Shown: one piece after another, positions 10,079 through 19,568 of the stretch | Position numbering within the stretch: position 1 is the first letter of the stretch | Layout of the letters: each line of letters starts with the position of its first letter | Assembly (NCBI GenBank): GCA_021801225.1 | Contig: JAJYYF010000006.1 | Location: 1 to 59,895 of the forward strand | From: Microcaldota archaeon | Lineage (GTDB): Archaea; Micrarchaeota; Micrarchaeia; Micrarchaeales; CABMGC01 | Direction of reading: 5' to 3' | DNA length: 59,895 nucleotides | Position numbers and translations under genes: made by a program | The notes under the pieces: generated by a model | The model's input: the letters and a program-made list of their open reading frames with translations, nothing else | The model's database searches: none | Told to the model about the DNA's origin: nothing

Positions 10079-10203
10079 AAACCAAAACCAAGACAAATCT
10101 TTAATAATCTTTTCTTTAAATATTTAATCTATAATTAGTCTATAATTAGTTTTATAACTTTAATAAGTTATTGGAACATTTAGGAAACTTCAATTGTGGA
10201 TAC

Positions 10204-13200
10204 ATGATAACTGCACTCATAATAGGATTTTTATCTATACTAGTGCCAGGATTCTTCTTGGCTTTGGCTCTACTTAGAAAAACAAAACTAAGCATTTTCG
10301 AGATAACAGTAATCGGTTTCATTTTTGGTCTAATCTTCCCTCCCGCAATGGTTTGGGGAGAATCGTACTTAATTCCTTATATACACGCATTTTCGTTTTC
10401 TGCAGGGCTTTACAATGCAAATGTAATACTACTTACAGTAATCGGTATAATATTAGGTATATGGGAAGGTTCATTAACAAAAGAAGATTTATCATTCAAA
10501 TTTTTATCTGGTTTTAAAAACAATCAATCAATTTCTTTAAATAAACTTTCTTTAAATAAAGAAACGAATCAAAGAATAACAGAACTAAGACAAAAAATTT
10601 CTTCATTAAATTTAGATTTAACTATAGTTCGTATGCATGAAAAAGAAGAAAGAGAACTAGAAAACAAACAACGCGAAGAAATCTCAATTTTAAAAAATAA
10701 AGGCTCCGGTTCAGAAGAGATTGAGATAGTAAATGAGTCACACAAAGAGCAATTAAAAAGATTATTAAAGGAACATGAAAGGGAAGAATCTCAATTACTT
10801 ATAAATACAGACTCTAAGGTAAACACTTCATCAAATAGTAAATCCTTCTTTAACAGCAACATGTTGATGTGGATTATACTATTACTAATAATGTTGGCAA
10901 CCTTTGCCACAAGAATATCAAATATAGGCGTTGCACCAAAGTTCTTCGAGTTCGATCCTTACTTCGATATGGTAAGCACACAGTATATACTTACTTACGG
11001 TTACCAACCTTTGTATGAGCATGCAGCATGGCCTACTTTAGTTAATGGAACTGTACACAGGATACAGCCAATAGTTCCTTACTTGGAAGCTTATTGGTAT
11101 CAGTTGGCAACAGGTAATACTCAACACCTAAGCACAACTATTTTAAGCACAGTAAGCAGCTTCTATCCTCCTATAGTTGCAGCATTACTAGTTTTTGTAA
11201 TTTTTATGTTTATTTATTATGAGTTTGGAAAGCTACCTGCATTATTTGCAGCGGCGCTTACATTCTTAATGCCTACCTTAATCTCAACATTCATAGCTGG
11301 TGAACAACTACTTGAACCATGGGGAATATTTACTTTGTTCTTCTTCTTTGCAGCTTACTTATTAGCCGTGAAGAATCCAAAAGAAAAACGTTTTGCAATA
11401 CTTGCAGGAATAGCCTTTGCTTCAACATTCTTAGGGGCTCACTACTATACGGTAGATGCAGGAATATTGGCTTTCTATATAGTCGCACAAGGATTTATAG
11501 ACGTATTTAAGAAAAAAATAACTATTGATTTCTACAAGATGAATGCTTTAGTTATTTTAGTAATAGCTATATTTTACATAATATACGCTCCATATGGTGC
11601 TTCTCTTACAAACAGAATCCCTTCAATTTTAGGAATACCTACAATAGTGGCATTCCAATTATTTGCATTAATATTAGTAGCTATCTTTGATTATATTCCA
11701 AAGTTAGCTAAGGAAAGAAAGTATATAAAAGATTTATCAATGATGACTTATTTACTTTGGTTTGCACTTATAATAGTTATTGTAATCTTGTTAATAATAT
11801 TTACTCCTTTAGGAAAACCAGTAATTGATTACTTACAACTAAGTCAAAAGTTTACAACTCCTTCATCTCCACTGTTCATGACTGTACAGGAGTATGCGCC
11901 AACAGGTTTAGGCTTTAACTTTGGTAGTAATGGCTTTGGTTCTATAGGCGCCTCTGTTTTAGGATCCCCTATATTCTTACTTTTCATACTATTAATTTTC
12001 ATTATAATCGAGTTTTACTTATTATTATTCAGAGACTCTAAAACAGCAATGCTTTCAATAGCAATAATTGTTGTTTTAACAATAGCAGGTATGAGCGAGG
12101 TTAAGTATCTACCGCATTTTGGAGTTGCGTATATACTTGCAATAGGCATAATACTAGGAGCATTCTCAATGTATTTATCTGAAAGAAAGCAAAACCAAAA
12201 CTCGTTTAATATGTTAATTTACATATTAGAAACATTATTCTTAATCTTTGCACTTGCTTCAATTTTAGCATCAATAAGCCTTATTATTGGAGCTTTAATA
12301 AGTATAATCTTAGGAGTAGTAATCTCATATCTATTAATTAAATATTATTCAAACAAAGCAATAAAGTTCATGTTATACCTCATATTAATAATAGTCCTAA
12401 TAGCAGAATCAAATTCCGTATTCCAAATACTATCGGCTTTAGGAAGCACATGCACTCAAATATTCAATTCAAATAATGTAATGGGCGCAAATCTATTCTG
12501 TAACTCTGTACCTCAGGCATGGTTATCTGCAATGTCATGGGCTTCTGCAAATGTAGGCCCTAATGGTCCTAGAATACTTTCATGGTGGGACTACGGTGAC
12601 TGGATAAACTGGTTTGGAAACAGCAATGCAGTAATAAGAGGAGATAACTCAGTTGCTTCATTTGACTATAGAGTAGCTGCAAATTATGTTCTAAGCCCTA
12701 ATGACTCTTATGGACCTGTAAAATTAGCTCAGTTAATGCAAACTACACAAACTGGGTATGTCTTATTTGATGATCAATTAGTTCCAAAATGGGGCGCCCT
12801 TGATTTCCTAGGCTGCGTATTCGTTAATGAAACAAGTCAGGCGTATGCAGTCTCACAAGGCAAACAATATGGTCTAAACTTTTTAACAGGTACCTCACAA
12901 TGTGAGATATCCCATGATCCTGTAGAGGTAAATATACCGATGAATCCTTCAGTAAATGATTACTGTAACTTCAAGAACAGTTCAGTTCAGGCTGTGCAGG
13001 TATTAATGACATTGGGAGAAAGTGTTCCTCAAGCATTAAATCTTAGCTACTGTGTTCAAACAACAGGTTCGTCTAATGGTATTTTGAGATTATACACAAT
13101 AAACGGTACTCCAACTAACATACTGATAGATCTTAACAGCTCAGACCTTACAAACGGTTATGTAAATTATGGTAGCTCAGGAACTTTCTTAAGCGCGATG

Positions 13201-13464
13201 GCCATCTACTTACCTAATGGTCCAAACGATACAGTTGTAGGCGCACCTTCATTATTCTACAGTTCAAATTACTATAGAGGATTTTTCTTAGGACACTTAC
13301 CTGGGTATACTCTTGTTTATCCTGTCGGTGGATTTACTGGAATAAATCTTATTAACTCAACAAACGATGTAGTAATATACAAACTGAATAATTATACTGG
13401 AGGATCTCCTGAACAAATACCAAAACCAAGCTACATAACAAATAACTTCTCAGTTCCTGGATGA
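10204..13464 (+). CDS. aglB: oligosaccharyltransferase AglB/STT3 with an N-terminal membrane and coiled-coil extension
   Basis: 1086 residues from ATG 10204, with GTGG just upstream; an in-frame TTG at 10171 is less likely. It transfers lipid-linked glycan to Asn of N-x-S/T sites on the outer face of the membrane. The first external loop carries DPYFD at 251-255, the metal-binding motif of STT3. The soluble C-terminal domain carries WWDYG at 794-798. About a dozen membrane segments lie between. Unusually, STT3 proper starts only near residue 220. It is preceded by three hydrophobic segments (residues 1-95) and a charged coiled coil at about 120-205. A GT4 glycosyltransferase follows 83 nt later, consistent with an N-glycosylation locus. 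Confidence 0.93.
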   Translation: MITALIIGFLSILVPGFFLALALLRKTKLSIFEITVIGFIFGLIFPPAMVWGESYLIPYIHAFSFSAGLYNANVILLTVIGIILGIWEGSLTKEDLSFKFLSGFKNNQSISLNKLSLNKETNQRITELRQKISSLNLDLTIVRMHEKEERELENKQREEISILKNKGSGSEEIEIVNESHKEQLKRLLKEHEREESQLLINTDSKVNTSSNSKSFFNSNMLMWIILLLIMLATFATRISNIGVAPKFFEFDPYFDMVSTQYILTYGYQPLYEHAAWPTLVNGTVHRIQPIVPYLEAYWYQLATGNTQHLSTTILSTVSSFYPPIVAALLVFVIFMFIYYEFGKLPALFAAALTFLMPTLISTFIAGEQLLEPWGIFTLFFFFAAYLLAVKNPKEKRFAILAGIAFASTFLGAHYYTVDAGILAFYIVAQGFIDVFKKKITIDFYKMNALVILVIAIFYIIYAPYGASLTNRIPSILGIPTIVAFQLFALILVAIFDYIPKLAKERKYIKDLSMMTYLLWFALIIVIVILLIIFTPLGKPVIDYLQLSQKFTTPSSPLFMTVQEYAPTGLGFNFGSNGFGSIGASVLGSPIFLLFILLIFIIIEFYLLLFRDSKTAMLSIAIIVVLTIAGMSEVKYLPHFGVAYILAIGIILGAFSMYLSERKQNQNSFNMLIYILETLFLIFALASILASISLIIGALISIILGVVISYLLIKYYSNKAIKFMLYLILIIVLIAESNSVFQILSALGSTCTQIFNSNNVMGANLFCNSVPQAWLSAMSWASANVGPNGPRILSWWDYGDWINWFGNSNAVIRGDNSVASFDYRVAANYVLSPNDSYGPVKLAQLMQTTQTGYVLFDDQLVPKWGALDFLGCVFVNETSQAYAVSQGKQYGLNFLTGTSQCEISHDPVEVNIPMNPSVNDYCNFKNSSVQAVQVLMTLGESVPQALNLSYCVQTTGSSNGILRLYTINGTPTNILIDLNSSDLTNGYVNYGSSGTFLSAMAIYLPNGPNDTVVGAPSLFYSSNYYRGFFLGHLPGYTLVYPVGGFTGINLINSTNDVVIYKLNNYTGGSPEQIPKPSYITNNFSVPG

Positions 13465-13547
13465 TAACAACCTTATTCATTGAGTATTAAAAACTTATTT
13501 TTTTAAATACATTTTAATATCTTTTTAGGTAATTTATCATTGATATT

Positions 13548-14687
13548 GTGAAACTTATACTACTTCAACCATATTTAAATATAAAAGGCGGAGCCGAACG
13601 CGTTATATTAGAAATTGCAAAACACTACAAAGCGCCTATACTGACTTTAGAGTACAATAAAGCAACAACCTACGAAGAGTTTGAAGATATAGATGTAAGG
13701 GTCGTGGGTAAAAATATTCCATTATCTAAGTTTCTTCCATATAGAGCATCACAAGGATTAAGATATGGTTACAACTTCTACAACTTAAAGATAAAAGAAG
13801 ATTACGACGTACTAAATCCACACATATCTCCCAGTGAGTGGATACGGCATAAAAATGACAATGTTTTATGGTATTGTCATACTCCTCCAAGAGAGGTATA
13901 CGACCTATACAAAACAAGAATGGCAAATAGATCTTATAAAGAAAAGTTACTTTATTATGGGATGACAAAAGTTTACAAAACAGTTGCATCAAAAACAATA
14001 ACTAATATAGAAGAGATAGCAACAAACAGTGCTAATACTGAAAAAAGAATAAAACAATACTTCTCTAGATCTGCACATGTTATACCTCCTGGAATAAATT
14101 ATCAAATTTACCAAAATACTAGTGATAATAATTACTTTTTCTATCCTTCAAGAATTATAATCAATAAACAACAAGATTATGTTATAAGGGCATTTAAGCA
14201 GTTTTCAGAAACATCTAAAAACAAAAAATACTCATTAATACTGGCAGGAACTCTTTCAAAGGATCCTGAACATATAAAATATTTAGAAAAATTAAAGGCT
14301 CTTTCAAAAGGCTTCAATATAAAAATACTCACAAACATAAGTGATGAAAAACTACGTGAGCTATACTCAAATAGTACAGCCGTTTTATTTGCATCTAAAA
14401 ATGAGGATTATGGTTTAGTTCCTTTAGAAGCAATGGCCAGTTCAAAACCAATTATATCGATAAATGAAGGAGGTCCAAAAGAAACAATCAGAGATGGAAA
14501 AGATGGTTTTCTAGTAAACAATGAAAAAGAAATGGCAAACAAAATGTTAACATTAGTAAACAATCATTCCTTAATTGAAGAATTAGGTAAGAACGGAAGG
14601 AACAATGTAGTTAAAAATTACTCCTGGAAAAGTTTCTTTAAAAAGTTTGATTCATTACTTGTTAAAGTTAAGAACTCTACTCCTTAA
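13548..14687 (+). CDS. glycosyltransferase, GT4 family (GT-B fold)
   Basis: 379 residues starting at GTG 13548. N-terminal half: LILLQPYLNIKGGAERV, the acceptor-side glycine-rich loop. C-terminal half: FYPSRIIINKQQDYVIRAF and the nucleotide-sugar site EDYGLVPLEAMASSKPII near residue 285, with a retaining GT4-type E-x7-E pattern. No membrane segment; it would act on the cytoplasmic face, adding a sugar to a lipid-linked glycan. Position next to aglB suggests it builds the N-glycan that AglB transfers, but the sugar is unknown. Its 3' end overlaps by 11 nt the convergent TBP-like gene. Confidence 0.88.
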   Translation: MKLILLQPYLNIKGGAERVILEIAKHYKAPILTLEYNKATTYEEFEDIDVRVVGKNIPLSKFLPYRASQGLRYGYNFYNLKIKEDYDVLNPHISPSEWIRHKNDNVLWYCHTPPREVYDLYKTRMANRSYKEKLLYYGMTKVYKTVASKTITNIEEIATNSANTEKRIKQYFSRSAHVIPPGINYQIYQNTSDNNYFFYPSRIIINKQQDYVIRAFKQFSETSKNKKYSLILAGTLSKDPEHIKYLEKLKALSKGFNIKILTNISDEKLRELYSNSTAVLFASKNEDYGLVPLEAMASSKPIISINEGGPKETIRDGKDGFLVNNEKEMANKMLTLVNNHSLIEELGKNGRNNVVKNYSWKSFFKKFDSLLVKVKNSTP

Positions 14688-15000
14688 TTTCAATTACATA
14701 CTCAGAAATTATCTTTGCTGCTCTTTCCAAAACTTCCTTGATGTTTTTAGTATTGTTTGAACCTGTACATATTAACTTTCCATTTTTAAACAAAATTATT
14801 ACTGCTTTAGGTTCCTTTATTCTAAATATAGCTCCTGGGAACTGTTCTGGTTCGTAAGATACCTCTTTAACGTCTTTAGTTAGCGAAAATAAATCTATAT
14901 TCGCATGTAAATCTGCGCTAACCACTATATTCTGTATTTTAATCTGTGGATTAAGTTTTGTAATTTTATTTGACTTTTTAGGTGAGCTTGACTTTGCCAT
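14677..15000 (-). CDS. single-repeat TATA-binding protein (half TBP)
   Basis: 107 residues from ATG 15000 (another ATG at 15009 adds MRF). After a basic 18-residue tail, the sequence follows one archaeal TBP repeat end to end: IQNIVVSADL, then YEPEQFPGAIFRIKEPKAVI, then LFKNGKLICTG, then a helix. F54 and F71 correspond to the two DNA-kinking phenylalanines of a repeat and are 17 residues apart, as in canonical TBP. The match is closer to the C-terminal repeat (YEPEQFPG, ICTG). A full TBP has two such repeats in about 180 residues. No second repeat lies on either side, so it would need to dimerise or pair with another TBP. It could be a regulator or the main TBP. Confidence 0.85.
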   Translation of the reverse strand: MAKSSSPKKSNKITKLNPQIKIQNIVVSADLHANIDLFSLTKDVKEVSYEPEQFPGAIFRIKEPKAVIILFKNGKLICTGSNNTKNIKEVLERAAKIISEYVIEIKE

Positions 15001-15045
15001 AAATCTCATATTATTATAGTAGGCAAACCTTTTTAAATGCCACTA

Positions 15046-16107
15046 TCAAATTTCATCTTCTGAAGTTTTTTTATTTCTTACAACTTTCTTTAACAACTCT
15101 AATCCTCCAAATGCAAGTAATCCAACTGCTACTGCCTCTATTGCTATTGAGTCCCTTCCTGACATAATACTGCCAGATTTTTGTTGGTTTTCATATCCTG
15201 CTGGTAATATCGTATAAGTTTTATCTGTAGAAGAATTTTCTTTATATCCCGCAGGCAATATTGTGTAAGTTTTTTCTGTTGTTGTTGTAGTTGTTTGTTT
15301 TTCAACTGTGTACTCCTCTTTAGTATATTTTTTGTTTTGTACGTCATTGCCCTGAGATTTAAATGCTATTTCTCTAATATCTTTATTTTGAGTATTAGCG
15401 TTTGTATTTGAATAATTTACATTCTCTCTTACTACAGGTGCAGGTCTAACATAAGCTTCTGATGTATATGTTGGTCCTCTGTATACTGGTGCTGTAGTTG
15501 TACTTGGGTTGTATACTTGTGATACATATGTAGGTGGAGTATACACAGGTCTTGGAGATACGTATGTAGAGGGAGTATATACTGGTGTTGGTGGCACTGC
15601 TGTTTGGTAACCTCCAGCACCATACTGTGGTCCTACCGGATAAGGACTAATAAGTGGCTGTGAGTAAGTTGGTGCATAAGATTGGTAAACAGGATAACCT
15701 CCTGGACCGTACTGTGGTCCTACCGGATAAGGACTAATAAGTGGCTGTGAGTAAGTTGGTGCATAAGATTGGTAAACAGGATAACCTCCTGGACCGTACT
15801 GTGGTCCTACTGGGTAAGGACTAATAGCTGGTTGTGAGCAATAACCTCCATAATAATTACCGCCATAATAACCTTCGTTTCTTGCTATATCATAATTTAC
15901 TCCGTTAGCTAAACCTTGTACGGTTCCCTGTATTATTCCTGCTACTATAGGATTCATTCTAGCCTCAGCAGGTTTTTGTGAAGGTCTTAAAACACCTAAC
16001 AACGAAGCCGCAACTACTGCTGCTGTAACTATTGTTCTTGGTCTTTTAATTTCAATTAAATTTGAATAAGAGTTATTTTTTTCCCCATTTATTTTTTGTG
16101 TTTCCAT
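15046..16107 (-). CDS. membrane-anchored protein with Tyr/Pro/Gly-rich tandem repeats
   Basis: 353 residues of unknown function. A cytoplasmic start with KRPR is followed by a hydrophobic segment (IVTAAVVAASLLGVLRP, about 28-45). Then comes a Gly-zipper-like stretch (NPIVAGIIQGTVQGLANGV). Three copies of a 29-residue repeat containing SPYPVGPQYGPGGYPVYQSY lie at about residues 90-165. A Pro/Thr/Tyr region is next, then two copies of TYTILPAGY near 280-300. A second hydrophobic helix (SIAIEAVAVGLLAFGGLELL) precedes a basic tail. Both ends could be membrane-embedded with a repeat loop outside. I know no family for it. Confidence 0.75.
   Translation of the reverse strand: METQKINGEKNNSYSNLIEIKRPRTIVTAAVVAASLLGVLRPSQKPAEARMNPIVAGIIQGTVQGLANGVNYDIARNEGYYGGNYYGGYCSQPAISPYPVGPQYGPGGYPVYQSYAPTYSQPLISPYPVGPQYGPGGYPVYQSYAPTYSQPLISPYPVGPQYGAGGYQTAVPPTPVYTPSTYVSPRPVYTPPTYVSQVYNPSTTTAPVYRGPTYTSEAYVRPAPVVRENVNYSNTNANTQNKDIREIAFKSQGNDVQNKKYTKEEYTVEKQTTTTTTEKTYTILPAGYKENSSTDKTYTILPAGYENQQKSGSIMSGRDSIAIEAVAVGLLAFGGLELLKKVVRNKKTSEDEI
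15624..15850 (-). repeat. 87-bp tandem repeat inside a coding region
   Basis: The heptamer ACTGTGG recurs at 15624, 15711 and 15798, exactly 87 bp apart (29 codons). The first two units are almost identical at the DNA level; the third diverges near its end. It encodes the Tyr/Pro/Gly repeat of the 353-residue protein. Near-identity of DNA suggests recent duplication or ongoing homogenisation. Confidence 0.9.
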
Positions 16108-16239
16108 TCTACTACCAATATTAATTTGATTTTTTTGATATATAAAGCTTTAGAATATGCACGACATATGTAAAATGTAATACAATCACGTATAAACCTC
16201 ATCAAAATAGTAATTTATGACGTAAATGATACTTAAGGA

Positions 16240-16338
16240 TACTTTTAAATATTTTTATATAGTATAAGTATACGTAATATTTTCGTGTATAAAATATTAT
16301 GAAAATGTAACTCTTTATATTTAAAAATTAAAAAGGTG
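16240..16338 (+). promoter_or_regulatory. promoter region and SD of the thermosome gene
   Basis: Several TATA-like tracts precede thsA: TTTTAAATA near 16243, GTATAAAATA near 16287 and TTTATATTTAAA at 16314. They are followed by GGTG at 16335-16338, five bases before ATG 16344. Multiple AT boxes would fit a heat-inducible gene, but I see no clear operator. Confidence 0.35.
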
Positions 16339-16343
16339 TAAAA

Positions 16344-17993
16344 ATGGCGGAAAATCAATTAGGTGGACAACAGTACTTAATATTGCCTGAAGGAACAAGT
16401 AGGCTTATTGGTAAGGAAGCACAAAGAACAAACATAGCTGTGGGCTATGCTGTGGCTAGTATAGTAAGAACAACATTAGGTCCTAAAGGTATGGACAAAA
16501 TGTTAGTTAGCGAGCTTGGAGATATTGCAATAACAAACGATGGTGCTACAATCTTGGAAGAGATGAATGTAGAACATCCAGTAGCTAAGATAATGGTAGA
16601 GATAGCAAAAACTCAAGACAAAGAGGTAGGAGACGGAACAACAAGCGCAGTAATAGTTGCAGGAGACATGCTCAAAAATGCTGGAAACCTTCTAGATCAA
16701 GGAATTCCTCCAGCCTCAATAATAAAAGGCTATGAGATGGCTAGGGATAAGGCAATAGAGGTACTCAATAGCATGGCTGGTAATCTAGATATAGAAAATG
16801 AAGAAAAACTAGAAAGAATAGCTATGATATCTATGGGTTCTAAAAACATAGGCAGTGATTTAACTAAAAAACATTTATCAAAATTAGCAATACAAGGATT
16901 AAAGCAGGTTTCAATAAAGACTGGAAATAAAGTATCTATTGATAGAGACTTCATAAAATTAGAGAAGAAGGAAGGCGGAAGCATAGAAGATACAAACTTC
17001 ATAAATGGGGTATTGATAGATAAGGAGATAGCACACCCTGGAATGCCTAAGTTAATGAAAAATGCAGCAATAGCACTTCTTGATGTTGCTTTGGAAATAG
17101 AAAAAACAGAAACAGACGCAAGAATAGAGATAACATCTCCAGAACAGATGCAAGCATTCTTAATGCAAGAAGAAAAAATGTTAAAGGAAATGGTTGACAA
17201 AATAGCAAAAAGTAAAGCAAACGTTGTATTTGTACAAAAAGGCATAGACGATATTGCACAGCACTACTTGGCAAAAGTAGGAATAATAGCAGTAAGAAGA
17301 GTAAAAAAGAGTGACATGGAAAAGTTAGGTAAGGCAACAGGTGCAAAACTTGTAACAAGCCTCGAGGACTTAACAGAAAAAGATCTTGGCTTTGCAGGAA
17401 TGGTTGAAGAAAGAAAGATCTCTGGTGAACAAATGCTTTTCGTAGAAAAATGCAAAGATCCAAAAAGCGTAACTATTTTCATAAGAGGAGGAACAAAACA
17501 AGCTATAGATGAAGTAGAAAGAGCAATGACCGATGTAATTGGAGCATTAGCAAGTGCAATAGAATCTGGCAAGTACGTTACAGGAGGCGGAAGTATCGAG
17601 ATGGCAGTTTCGATAAAATTAAGAGACTTCGCAACTGACGTAGGCGGAAGAGAACAATTGGCAATACAAGCATTTGCAGACTCACTTGAAATAATACCAA
17701 AAACTCTTGCAGACAGTTCAGGAATGGATCCTATAGACACATTAGTCGCTTTAAGAACAAAGCATAAAAATAAAGAAGGCAGAAACTACGGAATAGATGT
17801 ATACAAAAATGCAATAGGCGATATGGAAAAATTAGGTGTCATAGAGCCATTGAAAGTAAAGATACAAGCGTTCTCCAGTGCAACAGAAGCCTCATCATCT
17901 ATATTAAGAATAGACGATATGATAAGTGCAAAGGGAAGATCTCCTGGTGGTGCAGGCGGAATGCCACAAGGAATGCCTGGAATGGGAGACTAA
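16344..17993 (+). CDS. thsA: thermosome subunit (group II chaperonin)
   Basis: 549 residues, normal length for the archaeal CCT-type chaperonin that folds proteins in a two-ring ATP-driven cage. The ATP-binding segments are [12 protein letters not shown] near residue 45, DGATIL near 65 and GDGTTS at about 96. The lid-trigger region and [13 protein letters not shown]-type nucleotide motif lie near 415. The flexible tail is Gly/Met-rich, ending GMPGMGD. Start fixed by GGTG five bases upstream. It is a single gene followed by a hairpin terminator. No second subunit is in the window, so the ring may be homomeric or use a distant paralogue. Confidence 0.97.
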   Translation: MAENQLGGQQYLILPEGTSRLIGKEAQRTNIAVGYAVASIVRTTLGPKGMDKMLVSELGDIAITNDGATILEEMNVEHPVAKIMVEIAKTQDKEVGDGTTSAVIVAGDMLKNAGNLLDQGIPPASIIKGYEMARDKAIEVLNSMAGNLDIENEEKLERIAMISMGSKNIGSDLTKKHLSKLAIQGLKQVSIKTGNKVSIDRDFIKLEKKEGGSIEDTNFINGVLIDKEIAHPGMPKLMKNAAIALLDVALEIEKTETDARIEITSPEQMQAFLMQEEKMLKEMVDKIAKSKANVVFVQKGIDDIAQHYLAKVGIIAVRRVKKSDMEKLGKATGAKLVTSLEDLTEKDLGFAGMVEERKISGEQMLFVEKCKDPKSVTIFIRGGTKQAIDEVERAMTDVIGALASAIESGKYVTGGGSIEMAVSIKLRDFATDVGGREQLAIQAFADSLEIIPKTLADSSGMDPIDTLVALRTKHKNKEGRNYGIDVYKNAIGDMEKLGVIEPLKVKIQAFSSATEASSSILRIDDMISAKGRSPGGAGGMPQGMPGMGD

Positions 17994-18016
17994 AGAGAAT
18001 AACTTACTTGAACAAT

Positions 18017-18052
18017 GTGCCTTTTAAAAAAGGCACTATTTTATTTTTATTT
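18017..18052 (+). terminator. hairpin terminator after thsA
   Basis: GTGCCTTTT (18017-18025) and AAAAGGCAC (18028-18036) form a perfect 9-bp stem with a two-base loop, followed by the T-rich TATTTTATTTTTATTTG. It begins 24 nt after the thermosome stop. Confidence 0.65.
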
Positions 18053-18074
18053 GTTAATTATTTAATGTGAATAT

Positions 18075-18632
18075 ATGGCAAAAGTGATAATAACAGGTAC
18101 TCCTGGCTCTGGTAAATCAACAATTACCTCTAAACTTAAAGAATACAAAATATATAATATCGGAACTGAGATGTTGAAACACATTTCTGATAAATCAATT
18201 TCTAGAGACGAATTAAGAAGCAAAGTTAAGTATCATGAAATTTTAAAAGTACGAAAAGCAGTTTTTGATGATTTAGAAAAACTAAAAGGAAATATAATAA
18301 TAGACACACATACGTCTGTAAAAACTGGTAAAAGATATATTCCTGGATTTTCCAAAGCAGATCTTTCTGTATTAAAAGATGTAAAAGCTATAATATACAT
18401 AGATGCATTAGCTGTAGATATTTTGTTAAGAAGAATTGGTGACAGAACACGACAAAGAGAGGATGAGACTGCAGAAGAGATAGAAGAGCACAGGTCTGTA
18501 AATATGGGCCTTGCAAGCTACTATGCGGTTTATCTTGGCGTACCTTTATATATCATAAAAAATAAACAAGACAGATTAGATGAAATTAAAAAGGAGATAG
18601 AAAATGTTCTTTCAGAACTGTTTTCTGAGTAA
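18075..18632 (+). CDS. adkA: adenylate kinase, archaeal AdkA/NMP-kinase type
   Basis: 185 residues; P-loop GTPGSGKST at 8-16, IIIDTHTSVKTGKRYIPG (nucleotide-binding region) near 75-92, and the lid-like RRIGDRTRQREDETAEEIEEH near 117-137. It interconverts AMP, ATP and ADP in the cytoplasm. GTGA four bases before the ATG at 18075 serves as ribosome binding site. It opens a conserved archaeal block (adk, DUF106, L34e, cmk, L14e) that normally sits downstream of secY. The next gene starts 11 nt after its stop. Confidence 0.85.
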   Translation: MAKVIITGTPGSGKSTITSKLKEYKIYNIGTEMLKHISDKSISRDELRSKVKYHEILKVRKAVFDDLEKLKGNIIIDTHTSVKTGKRYIPGFSKADLSVLKDVKAIIYIDALAVDILLRRIGDRTRQREDETAEEIEEHRSVNMGLASYYAVYLGVPLYIIKNKQDRLDEIKKEIENVLSELFSE

Positions 18633-18643
18633 TTGGTTGTAAA

Positions 18644-19141
18644 ATGATTAATATTTTCATATTGGAATTGGTTTCGGCTGGAATAATCTATGCAGTTTTT
18701 GCACTCTTTGTTCAAAGAAAACTCTCAAACATTGATAAAATGTACGAGTTAAGAGCAAAAATGAATCAACATACAAAAGAGTTGATGGAGATGACAAAAA
18801 ACAACGCTCCAAAAGAAAAGATAGCAGAAAAACAAAAAGACCTTACTAATACAAGTATGCAAAGCATGAAAAATCAAATGAAACCAATGATAATTGTACT
18901 TCCTATATTCGCTTTAGTATACTATCTACTAATACCTATGGGATTTTCAAAATCAGGAATATCAGTTTTATTATTAGGCTTTACTCTGAATTATCAATTA
19001 TTGTTCATAGTTGTTACATTCATTTCGGGATTAATTTTATCCTCTCTATTTTCACTTAGAAATAGAAAAAGACTAAAGGATAAATATAATTTTGGTTTAA
19101 TGCAACCTTCATTCAAAACTGAGGAAAAACCACAACAGTAA
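18644..19141 (+). CDS. DUF106 membrane protein (EMC3/TMCO1/Get1-like, Oxa1 superfamily)
   Basis: 165 residues with three hydrophobic segments (about 3-20, 84-104, 112-142) and a positively charged, helical cytosolic stretch between the first two (residues 24-80, rich in K, E and Q). This is the layout of archaeal Oxa1/YidC-superfamily insertases related to EMC3 and TMCO1, which help insert tail-anchored or small membrane proteins. Its place between adk and L34e is the usual archaeal position. It ends with a short K-rich tail. Function by family; not shown for this organism. Confidence 0.85.
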   Translation: MINIFILELVSAGIIYAVFALFVQRKLSNIDKMYELRAKMNQHTKELMEMTKNNAPKEKIAEKQKDLTNTSMQSMKNQMKPMIIVLPIFALVYYLLIPMGFSKSGISVLLLGFTLNYQLLFIVVTFISGLILSSLFSLRNRKRLKDKYNFGLMQPSFKTEEKPQQ

Positions 19142-19235
19142 AAAAGTCTAAATAACTTTATTAACAGAATTATAATATATACTTTATAATTATAAATATC
19201 AAAATATAATATTAAACTTTATTAACGGTGTTAAT

Positions 19236-19559
19236 GTGCCAAAACCAATGCAAAGATCTAGAAGCAAAAGAAGATTACAAAGAGTTACCAAATCAGGAAG
19301 ACAGGTAATTCATTATAAATCTAGAAAGAATAACTTTCCTCATTGTGCAATCTGTAAAAAGGAGCTAAACGGAATTTCACTTGTAAGAACAGGAGGAAAA
19401 ACAAGAAGATCAAACTCAAGACTTTTTGGAGGAACTTTATGTTCAAAATGCTCAAGCAATGTAATAAAAGCAGCAAGCAGAATAGAACAAGGAGAAATGA
19501 AGTTAAATGATATAAGTATCAAACAAAAAACATATGTCTTGCAAATGATCTCTCATTGA
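19236..19559 (+). CDS. rpl34e: large-subunit ribosomal protein L34e
   Basis: 107 residues starting at GTG 19236 (MPKPMQRSRSKRRLQRV). It is basic and binds 23S rRNA. Zinc ribbon cysteines are C37, C40, C69 and C72. The signature GGTLCSKCSSNVIK is typical of eL34. It stands in the conserved adk-DUF106-L34e-cmk-L14e block, 94 nt after the DUF106 gene, with a TATA-like stretch in between that may provide its own promoter. Confidence 0.93.
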   Translation: MPKPMQRSRSKRRLQRVTKSGRQVIHYKSRKNNFPHCAICKKELNGISLVRTGGKTRRSNSRLFGGTLCSKCSSNVIKAASRIEQGEMKLNDISIKQKTYVLQMISH

Positions 19560-19568
19560 GGTTATTTT

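Noticed and set aside
16730-17740. Three long minus-strand frames opposite thsA
   Set aside because: thsA is unmistakable on the plus strand; the antisense frames have no start signal or recognisable domain.
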